Source: Nannobrachium achirus
Taxonomy: Eukaryota > Chordata > Actinopteri > Myctophiformes > Myctophidae
Reading direction: 5' to 3'
DNA length: 64,000 nt
Assembly (NCBI GenBank): GCA_963921795.1
Contig: OY997642.1
Coordinates: 38,961,840 to 39,025,839, forward strand
Within the stretch, counting starts at the first letter, position 1, and every line of letters starts with the position of its first letter. The position numbers and the translations under genes were made by a program. The notes beneath the pieces are model-generated. The model was not told the DNA's origin. It did not search any database and saw only the letters and a program-made list of their open reading frames with translations. Below are positions 1 through 10,419 of the stretch, piece after piece.

Positions 1-209
1 ATTAATGGTTGAATTGACGTTTTATTATCCCTGTTGTCAGGGATCCCCTTACATCTGCTATTTTCTATGAATGTTTGCTTGTTTTTGCCAAATGCTCCCC
101 TGTTATGACATGTTAAGAATAGGGATGCTACAGTAGGGTTCATGTGGTTTTCAAATAAAAAGCCCCGGACTGCAGCTTCAACAGCTGACAGACTGACAGC
201 TTAATTCAC

Positions 210-341
210 CTGATGCAGCTGCTGCTCTGTAGCGAAGCCCAGGCCGTAGACAGTGTTGGCCCTGCTGTCGGCCCACTGGCCGAACTTCTGGGACGTCTTG
301 GTGAAGGTCATGCTGGGTGTAAGGCTACAGTTGATGATCGC
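210..341 (-). CDS. homer3: homer3 exon 3 (second half of EVH1 core)
   Basis: 132 nt, 44 codons, phase 0 on both sides. The acceptor is CTGCAG before 341 and the donor GTGAAT follows 210. It encodes [20 protein letters not shown] and then [20 protein letters not shown], ending QLHQ. The AG/GT boundaries match those of vertebrate Homer genes. Confidence 0.93.
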
Positions 342-3300
342 CTGCAGATGCAGAGATGAACAGAGTAGTCAACCGTTTGTGTGTAGAGAAAGAGGCAGAA
401 CAATCTTTTGCTCTGTACATTAGCATGTTGAATTGTTTTATATTTCATAGGCGTAGCCTAGGCCATGGACCCACAATTGATACTTTTTTAAACTGGGATA
501 ACAACCCAAGTCCAATATCTGCCTGTCGACAATTGGGCATTTGTCTAAAATGCGGGAGTTTCGTGTGACTTTTTGATGATTGGTTCAGCCATGTTTTCCC
601 ATTACCGCTATCGCTTCCCATGCTCTGGAGGGGTGGCCATAGATTTTCGATATGACAGACAGAGTGCTGTGAAGTTAAAATTGCACATTTCATTGAAAAG
701 GATATAACGTCTGCAGGCCTACAAAAGCGTTGTATACCGGGCGCCCGCTGGCCTGGTGGTCAAGGCGCGTACCACATACTAGGCTATGATGCCTGCTGGC
801 GTCGCCGGTTCGATTCCCGATCCAGACGACCTTTTCCACATGTCATTCCCCATCTCTCTCCCTATTTCCTGTCAGTCTACTATCCTATCAAATAAAGGCA
901 TAAAAGGCCCAAAAACAAATCTTAAAAAAAAAAAAAGAAGCGTTGTATATCACAGGAATGTGTGCTTGTATAACTTTAGCATAGAGATGTAGACGTTAGC
1001 AAGTGATGGAATGCTAGTGTGCCATTAATAAAACGATCATGGATATAGAGCTATTCTGGCCACAGGGCTGGCCACAAGAGTGGACACATACTTTAACTCT
1101 GAAAGTGTACAAATGTACATTCTTAGAGTTACAAACCCATAAAAGTCCATTTTGTTCCTAACAATCAATCATTTAGCTGGGGAACCCATGGAACCCCATG
1201 TCCCTGGTCGTCACTTTGACATCTGTGTTTTTTGCATGAACTGTCCACTGGGAATCCATGTTAACAGATGCTATCAAGCTCTTTATGCACTGAGACTGAG
1301 GTCTAGTTCACTTCCTTAAAGGGATACGTTGATGATTTGTAAGATGAATCCCATGAATCTGATGTAAGGAGATATTATAATATAATATCTCCTTACATAT
1401 ATCCCCTCACAATATGTTATTGTTGCGACCGAAAGTCACAGTTTACTATGAGAAACGGCACATCATGGCCGTGTCCGTGTACGCTTTTTTATGGTCTATA
1501 TGGGTTTGCTGCTCTGACATCACACTGACTCTCACGCATTGACATCACACTCTGACATCACTGTGATGTCAGGGGAACAAAATCCCTTTATGCCCAAATA
1601 TGGAGATCCCTGTGATGCCAGGGTAACCAAATCCCTTTTATGCCCATCTGGAGATCCCATGATGTCATCAATATTAAGCCCATATCTGTGAATATCTATG
1701 GGTACCGTACCAGGGGTCTCCATATATGGGTAACTGGTCCGATATACCGTACATCACTGGCCAGATGGCCAAGACATGGCGCTTTGGTTTTCGCCCTAAG
1801 GGCGTCTTACTGGTATACTGTATTGTGGGGTGGGGGGAATACCCACATTTATGTGTGCTTATGGAATGCATGACCAGTGTACAGAATGTACATTTGAAGC
1901 CTATGATGCCGAAGATGCAAAACAGCACATAGACATTATTTCATCAGCATTACACAAAGAAATTCACAGAAGACATAGAGTATTTGTTTTCCACACTCAA
2001 TGTCCTCCCATCAGAACTAAGGGATGTACTTTCAAAATAGTCCAAATGTTATCACATCACATGCTCTTTATTTTTTACACAATAATCTGAGTTGTTACAG
2101 GTTACAACACAAATCATTTCTCCCAGTAAGAAAGCAGCCTGCTGCAAATGTTAGGAAAAGCCTAGGAAAGGTGGCTGATGATGGCACCTCATTCCCTTCA
2201 TCACACAAGGGGGGGGAAAAACACATTAAGAGTCTGTCCTATTTATAACCTTTTTACGTCATCTGAGGCATAAGATAATGGAATTGATTTAAAATTCCAG
2301 AATTGGAGGGGAACGGCTGCTTATGAGGAAGGTTTGTACCTCCTTCGCTTCCCTCCATCAAGTTGTTACAGGACACTTACTGCACAATAATCCATTCTTG
2401 GTTTACCCATTTGAGAGCGTGCAAACGTAGTCAAATGGACAATGTGGAGTTCATTTTTGCATGGTGACGCGTTTGACACACAACATGCGGGGATGGGTGA
2501 CAACATCGGGGAGATTAACGCCAAGCCAGACACCAGTTGGGGGGGGATTGGGCTGCTAACCAACCAACTGCCACCCGCACTGCATTGTGGGAGAGAGGAA
2601 TGTGGGTCAGTCCAGATGGGTTAAGACTACTTCATATACATGTCCCCCTTCGCTTGTTGTCGACTCCCTGTAATCTACTCCAGTAAGGTCTCTCCTTCAC
2701 ATCCGCTGAGTTTTTGTTCATTGTACACTGAAAGATCTGTCTTCATTTAACTGTGTACAAATGCAGAAATAAAGTATCTAGTAATTGTTTTGGATGGTTG
2801 GTAGAGTTGGTAGAATCTGCCAGCCACTGTGGTTGGTGAGCCAAAACAATTATCATCCACCCTGAATGCAATACATCTCCATTCTCCCACACTAGCTATA
2901 CAGTCAAATCCAGTATTAATTTAACTCTGAGATGGTACAAAATGTCACCACATTGACCTTTACAGGTTCATTTGTACCCTGTCAGAGTTACAGATGGATA
3001 AAGCAACGCTGCAGATTTTACTGTGTATGTATTTATTAATTTGAAGTGTGGTTGGTGGAAGGAGCAACGTTGTGAGTAGCTATACTGTTTTCTGTTTTGC
3101 TTTTTCCTTCTAAGGCAAAGTGTTGTTGGCCATCAAAACACCAAATAAGGATCTACTGAATATACCAAAAATCCAAGGCATCCTAAAACAGAATTCATTA
3201 TTCTTACATCATTTGTTTTGGGTTGTGAACACTCTCTAATCAAGAGGTCACACTATTATTATGAAACATATAAGGCACGCACGCATTTCCACTTCAAAAA

Positions 3301-4123
3301 GTTGACTTAATGGAGGAACAGTGGACATGAGCCTTTGTCATAGAACGATGCAGTTTCTACATTCACACGCTTTTTAGATATATAACAAATAGATTGTTAG
3401 ATTGGTTATTGGGCCGTATCATGAATTCATTTTGCGCCAGCCACCAGCGCACAAAACACACAAACAATAAAGCACTAAAAACATGTCACCTACAGTAAGT
3501 AACAAGTTAGCTACAAGTAATAGAGAAGGTTGTCATGGATGAGCAAAGACAGGATTTAGGCACGAGCTGAGATGTTTGTTCAGAAGTGAGGACAAATGAT
3601 CCCTGAGCCAGAGTTTGTAACCTCAGTAGTAGAGAATGCCGTCATCCTGATGGCATACGGACATATTTATTGTATAGTGGACGTGTTGCGTCATTGGCTT
3701 TCCATTTTTTAAGTACCCGGGTTGACGATCTTTATGGAGTTTGTTTTGATTACTCACAGATAATGAACCTGGTATGGTTCATTATTGACTGTGAGTACTG
3801 AAAACAAACCCCATAAAATCACCAACATTTCTGGCAAGAGAGCACGGGCACAACTTGGCTTTGTGACATCAATGTACAACACTATTTATGTTATATTATA
3901 TCATTATTATAGTTACTTAACCACCATGTTCATCCAACACCATCACTCTCTCCTCATTCTCCATACCTTGGTCCCGCCCACGCTGATGATGCGGTAGACA
4001 TTGCGGTTGGCGTCATAGAAAAAGGAGACGGTGACAGCATGCTTGCTGGCGGGGATCCAGTTCCTCTTGGTGGCGGGGTCGATCTGGAACACGTGGGCCC
4101 GGACGCTGAAGATCGGCTGCTCC
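210..4123 (-). CDS. homer3: Homer scaffold protein 3, 5' part (partial gene, continues beyond the left edge)
   Basis: Two consecutive coding exons (3967-4123 and 210-341) encode 96 residues of the N-terminal EVH1 domain of a Homer protein. Visible conserved blocks are [72 protein letters not shown] and [11 protein letters not shown]. In the family this domain binds PPxxF-type ligands (group I mGluRs, IP3 and ryanodine receptors, Shank) at the postsynaptic density. The C-terminal coiled coil would lie to the left of the window. [12 protein letters not shown] and GLGFATEQ fit Homer3 better than Homer1 or 2, and position beside upf1 agrees with human 19p13.11. [11 protein letters not shown] replaces the usual INSTVTPNMTF. 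The start codon is not certain; see the candidate exon at 8341. The 3.6-kb intron holds a SINE and MITEs. Confidence 0.93.
737..937 (+). mobile_element. tRNA-derived SINE with perfect target-site duplication
   Basis: The body begins with a tRNA-like head: A-box-like TGGCCTGGTGGTCAAGG, then B-box GGTTCGATTCC near 807-817. A CATGTCATTCCCCATCTC-type tail typical of fish SINEs follows, and it ends in a poly-A run. The 12-bp duplication AAGCGTTGTATA is present at 725-736 and again at 938-949, which fixes both ends. It lies in the homer3 intron, sense strand opposite to the gene. Confidence 0.88.
1362..1398. repeat. Perfect 37-nt AT-rich palindrome
   Basis: ATGTAAGGAGATATTATA pairs with its exact reverse complement around a single central base. 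All 18 base pairs match. It could be the centre of a small MITE. No gene is implied. Confidence 0.85.
1590..1830. repeat. Interspersed repeat with CCATATATGG motifs
   Basis: Several copies of a TATGCCCATATATGGAGATC-like motif, followed by TATGGGTAACTGGTCCGATA and TTTTCGCCCTAAGGGCG. Related blocks recur near 32690-32830, 36120-36370 and 55040-55600, so this is a dispersed repeat family. Family name not recognised. Confidence 0.5.
2901..3023. mobile_element. Short MITE, CAGT...ACTG termini
   Basis: Inverted ends: CAGTCAAATCCAGTATTAAT at the left, and GCAGATTTTACTG at the right, which reads CAGTAAAATCTGC on the other strand. The interior carries TTAACTCTGAG and CTGTCAGAGTTA as a further inverted pair. 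A sister copy lies at 42729-42850, with fragments near 1092-1150 and 60048-60120. Confidence 0.55.
3967..4123 (-). CDS. homer3: homer3 exon 2 (start of EVH1 domain)
   Basis: 157 nt. The acceptor TCCTCCAG precedes 4123 and the donor GTATGG follows 3967. The first base completes an Arg codon (AG|G) from the previous exon. 52 codons follow, from [12 protein letters not shown] to [12 protein letters not shown]. It contains the ligand-pocket Trp (NWIPASKH). Confidence 0.94.
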
Positions 4124-4189
4124 CTGGAGGAACAACATACAGTAGCGGCAATGAGGGAACAATACAGCTCAGCAGCGCTTGACCTACTA

Positions 4190-4285
4190 GGGCTGGGCAA
4201 TTAACCAATTATATCAAACCAAAATTTAGAGCCGTGAACAGATTTAATATTGCTCATATGTTCATTGATTAATTGAGCAGCAGGT
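4190..4285. mobile_element. hAT-like MITE fragment
   Basis: Begins with TAGGGCTGGGCAATTAACC, a terminus common in short fish hAT elements, followed by AT-rich sequence with ATTGATTAATTGAGCAGCAG. The far end was not located. It lies just upstream of homer3 exon 2. Confidence 0.4.
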
Positions 4286-5042
4286 TTTTTTTAGAGAAGA
4301 CAATCTTAAATATAAAAACATTCAAATAGCCTTTTTTTTACAGAACGGCCCATAGAAGGAGATATGCATGTGTCGCGTTTGCACTGCCCCCTTCGCACAA
4401 GTGTGATTTTTTCAATGGTTTCTTGAAACTCGGTTCCTTCTCTATGAAGCCATAAACATATGTAATTTCCTTCAAATCATGATTATATGGGAAATTAAAA
4501 TAATTAAGGCCCCTCCACCTTGGGCCCTAGTAACTCAGTCCCACAACCCCAAAATGCTCTAAAACCCTCTTCCAAATGCCATTCACCCTCGCTCTGCTGC
4601 GGCCAGTGTTTGCTCCAACGTATCCTAGTTACGTGGTAAATATTTCAAAGCAACAATGTCACTGGTGTTCTAGAAATGTTTTGGCCACAGTAGTGCAAGT
4701 TCCACCCTCTTGTATATTCTCTCTCTCTCTCTCTCTCTCTCTCGCACCTCCTTAGTTAGATTTGTGTTTATGTACTGTAGTGTGTACAGTACTGTATCTC
4801 CCACTTCAAATGCAAATATCGGGAAAATGACAAAATACTTCTTGCCAAGAAAACAGATCAAAGCATAGAGGAAGTCATATATTGTGGCCTTGGCAATAGA
4901 ACTGAGGACACACTAGCTTGGTTCTTTATGATTTAAGCATTGGGCATATCATTGCATATCATCGTTGTTGGGTGAAAACCTTGTACACGTATGTCCAAAA
5001 CCGTTAGTTTTGTATTTATCATTTAAAAAATGAACTAAACTA

Positions 5043-5109
5043 GTGAAAATAGACGATCTACACCTCGCACCACGAGGCATTGGTGTGCTTGTAGATCTGC
5101 TGTTTTCAC
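5043..5109. repeat. Hairpin repeat (AATAGCAGATCTACAAGC family)
   Basis: The left arm GTGAAAATAGACGATCTAC pairs with the right arm GTAGATCTGCTGTTTTCAC around a GC-richer loop. It is one of about eleven copies in the window; see the finding on this family. Confidence 0.65.
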
Positions 5110-5917
5110 TACTTTTGTGAGACTGCCTTGTATGATGAAGCAGGGCTTTACTGGTGAAAAAAACGTACAAACTTGAAACTTGGAGATACGAGGTTTCTGC
5201 CCGACAGTGACGATATAGTGTAACAGAGTACTCTACTGTCCAACACAACAAAACTGTCTTTTTTTGTCAAACGGCTTTTTTTAGTTTGTTTATTTCATTT
5301 TAGGGTTAGAGAAATTAGGTGAGGAGGTTTTGTTGCAGTACTGCCATGTCTGAGCTGTTCATTTTATTTTCTACCGAAAAAGCCAAATAAAAAAGAAAGA
5401 GTAAAAAGGCAGCTCCCCTTTCAATCTTAATATTGACCTTGTATTACAACATTATGACCACAGTAAAGTTTATTTATGTTCTTCAAAAATGGAAATGGTT
5501 CGAAATCAGGGCACTCCCATTTCTATGCAGCATTTTTGCATTGCTGCGGCTGTTCCTGAAAGAACCGTATCACTGTATATTTAGATCTGACCTCTTTAGT
5601 GGCACACAAATCCAGTAATAGATGCAAGTTAAATAATGCTGTGTCTTTGTAGGGCAGGCAATATCCCTCTGAACATTGGACACAAACAGGCAGTGCAGCG
5701 CTGAGGTGGCCAGGTATTGATAATATCCTGCAAAGCATCCTGCATGGTGGAGCACCTTCTTACATGGACACTAGAAGAAATCCTCTCCCTCTCTCTAATA
5801 GATTATGACATATAGAAACATTATCGCCTCAACTTCTCTCTCACACACACATGTACACACACAGCCACAAGTGCATGCACATGCACGGCCGCACAAGCAC
5901 GGCCGCACACGCACACG

Positions 5918-6028
<111 letters not shown>

Positions 6029-7708
6029 GATATTCCAAGGACCCACTCTCCATGCGTTGTACTGAACAGTGGCATTTGGATGCCTGTCCCACTCAAGTCT
6101 GACAAAGCCTGTGTTGTAATTCTCCTCATTGTCTCGCAGTAAACCCCCTCCCCACCTCCTGTCAGTAGATCTCATGCTAATCCAGCCTCCGTAGGCCACT
6201 AGACACACAGACAGTGATGTAGGGCCAGGCTGAGCTGATGGGCCAGGGGACGAGGGCACCGCACTGTGACAGCGAGCGCCTATTGACTTTGGTCCATTTA
6301 GTTTGAGATTTGTGCAGTGGCTTTCTGATAACAGGATTTGACAGTCGTAAAAAGATTTGACAATCACAAGGATTATAAAGGTTTGTGAAGGCGATATATT
6401 CAGTGTATAAACACTCATTTCTGGTTATGTAGGAATTTGACAATTGGCTGTTATTTTGCAGACCATGTAAAAGAACTGCTGATGCCTGTGAAAGAGAAAG
6501 TAATCTCTTTCCTTGCTTTAAAGGTAACATAAGAGCATATTGTTTCAAATGTGCGAAGACTACAGCTGCATTCATCTATAACCTTAAGCCGTCCCTCTCA
6601 TGTGTAATGAAGGCTCCATGGGATCAGCAGCAGTTGCATTTCAAAACAAACACGGTTCACAACGAAGCATCACCCGATTCACCAACGACACAATTTCAGC
6701 CATTGCTTCATTGCGCCAAGCCGATGAGGGGGGAACGAGGGAAGCTTATAAAGTTATTCCATTATATAGGCAGGGTCAGGGGACAAGTTTCAACCTTGCC
6801 CGAGGTCTGAATTGCTGGGTCGTCTACCCTGAATATTTGGCAGCAGCGTTGCACCCTTCCATCCTGCTGGGATCACCTTGCAGCACAGGAGCCGACGGGA
6901 CGCCCCAGGCACATTAGATCTGCCTCTTTTAGCTCCCATTACATTCCCCGGGTGCCTGAGAGCAAGCTGCACACACTCACAGACCTGAGGAACCTGTTCA
7001 GGTTCACCCTCACTTGTGACAGACTGGGAATTGAACATACGGTCCCCTGCGGCATGGTCCCTGCCGGTAGTGTGCAGAAGCTCAAAGCGGGCGAATGCGA
7101 CACAGAGACAGATGACGGACTGCAAGACAAATACGTGACGTTTAAGGTGTGTAAAGGTGTAAAATGTGCATGTGTGTGTGTGGCGAGGATACAGGGTTAA
7201 GTGGATAGTGGTCTCACTTTCAAGAATCCTCAGTAACCCACCCTTCATCCCCAGCAGATGGATGTCCAGGGCTTAATGGGGCGTTTCTTATCTAGCCAAC
7301 CATTACATTACACTAATGCTTGTAGTATGATTCAGTATCAGTATGATTTAACCTTCCAAAAAAAAAAAGAAGAAATCACACTTTTTCTTAAATAAAGTGT
7401 GGTTAATTTGACCCCTGGACATGTAGGGTGTATAATAATTGATTTGTGCAGTTAAAAGGCAGTAAACAACAATCAATTACAGTACAATTACCAGACAAGA
7501 TGTTTGTCTGTGGCCATCCACCGCTGACTTACAGTATTTTTTACTTCTCTGATAATTAACTTGAACTTTACAAACAGGAACAACAAAAGCTTCACTAGAG
7601 CTCTAGCCAAAGGTTAAAGAATACTATCCGATGGCAGGGTTTTTCCTGAAAAATAAAGATATATAATATCACCAGTTTCCTTGTTTCCTGCCTAGTGCCA
7701 TGGGTGAG

Positions 7709-7839
<131 letters not shown>

Positions 7840-8340
7840 TAAAAGTGGATTTTTCTGAATTACAACTGCAATAGAGGATTTCCTAAGCAGGTGACACCTG
7901 CGTAGGAAATACAAAGACATTACAAAGAAGTATGGATCAAATAATCTAATCTCTGGGAGATTTTACCTTAAATACACTGGGGGGAAATGACTGCCATAAC
8001 AATTAAATCAAGTTTAAAAAGGCTCCAGTATCCATGACAGCTACTCTAGATATATAAATTGAGAAGAGACTTGTTCTGCAAACTGACCGAATTAACAGCA
8101 GAAATAGTAAAGTATTAGTTCTATAGTGTAATACTGTATTAGTCTTTAATAGTCTCTTTTCTAAAGCTAAAGCTTTATTTACCTTGGTGAGATCAGACTA
8201 TGTGCTGATGTGTTAATATTGAGTGGTTGACATCCCAAGGTCACAAGGGCAACAGCAAAGTGTTAAAACATAGACCTATTATTATTAATTTTTCCCCCCA
8301 AACGAGACATGGTGGAAAATGGTTAAAATGTGTTTCTTAC

Positions 8341-8363
8341 CTTTCTCTGTGGTGAGAAAACAT
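8341..8363 (-). CDS. homer3: Candidate first coding exon of homer3
   Basis: On the minus strand, ATG TTT TCT CAC CAC AGA GAA AG is followed by a good donor, GTAAGAAA. Its phase fits exon 2 exactly, giving MFSHHR-ER-EQPIFS. Known Homer3 proteins begin MSTAREQPIFS, so the short N-terminal extension would be unusual. The match could be chance, and the true first exon could lie elsewhere to the right. The upstream exon boundary is unknown. Confidence 0.3.
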
Positions 8364-8699
8364 CTTACACGGAGATTGAGACTTCTTTTCTATGGAAGAG
8401 AATAAAAAGAGAGAGACACTCGATGCATGACTTGGGTTTGTTCTCCACACAACACAGGAAAGAATAGCAGGCAAAAAGGTAGGTCGAGTCCCCTCGTGGC
8501 ATAAAACTGTACCAAGGTACCACAATCCAGGCACAGAGAGGCAGGTTAGTGTAAAAGAAAAACTTTGCTCTTCCACACATCAGATTAGTATTTAATGTGG
8601 GCAATCTCGTTTTAAAAAAAGTGCCTTACTGTTCCTGACACTCACCCCATTTCGATGTACAAGAATCTTTTGATTTGTCTTCTTAATTTTCAGGAGAAT

Positions 8700-9230
8700 T
8701 CCCTTTTTTTGCCTTCAGACGCTGCTGCCTGATGTTGCAAAGTAGACTGCTGCTGCTGCTGCGCTGTCCCAACCTCTTCTGTTGTTTCCAGTCCGGATCC
8801 GGATGCCTACCCAATTAATTCTCCACGGGTATTTTTTTAACAGCCTATATATATATACAGTATATTTTACTGCAAAGCGCTATTTCGGTATTTGACTACA
8901 GGGCTTTGCAAACAGACACGAATTGCCACGTGCACGTCCCGACTTGGGTCACTTGAGTCCGATTGCCGCCTCAGAAGAACCAGACGGTGTCTCGCTGACA
9001 AAAGTGACTGCAGCAGTCCCATCCATCGTTCATTGTCAAGAAAGCGGCTGGGTCTTTTCTTCACGACTGGATCAGTTTACTTTGTTGTAAACCTCGGCGC
9101 GGAGGTTAAAGCTTGCGGTTGCGGCTGCTTCTTGTCTATTAGAGATCAGCTACTAATATGCACTCGTTTTAAATTCCTGCGAGGATCACCGGTTGGCTGC
9201 AGCTGCGCTTCACAACCAATTCAATGAGCT
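8700..9230 (-). promoter_or_regulatory. Possible homer3 promoter / 5' UTR region
   Basis: Locally GC- and CpG-richer DNA between AT-rich flanks. It has a CTG trinucleotide run near 8745-8762 and an ATTGG/CCAAT box near 9216. It lies between the upf1 3' end and homer3 exon 2, where the homer3 transcription start is expected. This rests on position and composition only. Confidence 0.25.
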
Positions 9231-9235
9231 ATATT

Positions 9236-9708
9236 CAGTGGCGTAAAGTAACAGTAACAGAGTACATTTACTGAGGTTATTGGTACTTTACTTGAGTATT
9301 TCCTATTTCCAGTACTTTTACTTCTTCTACTGCACTACATCTCAGAGAGAAATAATTTTATTCCACCACAATTATTTGAATACTATTAACCACTTCAGCC
9401 CTATAATAATGTCTAGAGCTAGAGCTCATCTATAGGCTACATTTTGGCCATTTGAAAATAGCCGATCGTGATGGGTCGCATTGTGAGCTTGTAGATCTGC
9501 TATATATTCATTCATTCGAAAACTTGAAACGGACCTTCTGCATATGATACTTTTACTTTTGTACTTTTAGTAGCCTACGGCTACGTTTTGATGCCATATA
9601 GGCTACAATATCTTTTTACTTTTACTCAAGTACATTTTTAATTAGAGTTTACTTGTAATAAAGTATTTCTATTTTGCAGTAAAAACATTTGAGTACGTTC
9701 CACCACTG
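9236..9708. mobile_element. hAT-like MITE (CAGTGG...CCACTG ends)
   Basis: Starts CAGTGGCGTAAAGTAACAG and ends GAGTACGTTCCACCACTG. The flanking 8-mers GCTATATT and GTTACATT agree at 6 of 8 positions, as expected of an old hAT insertion. The interior has the TACTTTTACTTGAGTATTT motifs of this fish repeat family and a degenerate hairpin copy at 9456-9506. A relative is at 40125-40558 and a partial one near 41405-41620. Confidence 0.6.
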
Positions 9709-9841
9709 GTTACATTTGCTGCCACTCAGTCAACACTACCACCTGCTGGCTCCGAGGCCGCAGTGACGAGGATCACAGTAACAGGTCAGGTGGGCAAGAT
9801 GGGGACATCTGGGCAGTGGGCACCTCGATGTAAAATTGGCT

Positions 9842-9877
<36 letters not shown>

Positions 9878-9968
9878 AATCATGATGACATGCTTAAACA
9901 TAGCCAATTAAGGTCTAAATATTTCTTCTATTACTGCAAAACCTATCATGTAGCCTATACGTTACTTT

Positions 9969-10220
9969 ACTAAAGGCCCATTCCCACTGGGCCAGATAAC
10001 AGATACAAAAATCTCTTTCTCCAGATATTTTTCCATTCAAAGTGGATGGTAGATAGATACAGATAAAAAAAAATATTTGCCACAGATAAAAGTATCTGTG
10101 GCAAATATCTGTGGCATATATACTTTTTATCTTTATCTACCATCCACTTTGAATGGAAAAATATCTGGAGAAAGAGATTTTTGTATCTGTTATCTGGCCC
10201 AGTGGGAATGGGCCTTTAGT
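9969..10220. mobile_element. 252-bp foldback element with 87-bp perfect arms
   Basis: Positions 9969-10055 are the exact reverse complement of 10134-10220. Each arm ends in GGCCCATTCCCACTGGGCC, itself an inverted repeat. The centre holds a second palindrome (ATTTGCCACAGATA / TATCTGTGGCAAAT). The element is flanked by TA on both sides. It is probably a young palindromic MITE. It lies between homer3 and the upf1 3' end. Confidence 0.88.
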
Positions 10221-10419
10221 CTTACAAGACCATATTCTATATTATAACATAACATAACATTTTGACCAATATAACCAAGTTTACATCGAGGTGCCCAGAT
10301 GTCCCCGACTCCCTAGTGCCACCTGACCTGTATCCTAAATAACACCACCTAGCCGCTGAAGGATGCCCTGAAAGGCTGAGTGGAAGTAGGCTAGTACACC
10401 ATTTAAAAAGACAATGGGA

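Noticed and set aside
737..937. A true tRNA gene at the B-box GGTTCGATTCC
   Set aside because: No cloverleaf with a paired acceptor stem could be formed. The poly-A tail and target duplication identify it as a SINE. The same applies to 28094-28302 and 25893-26143.
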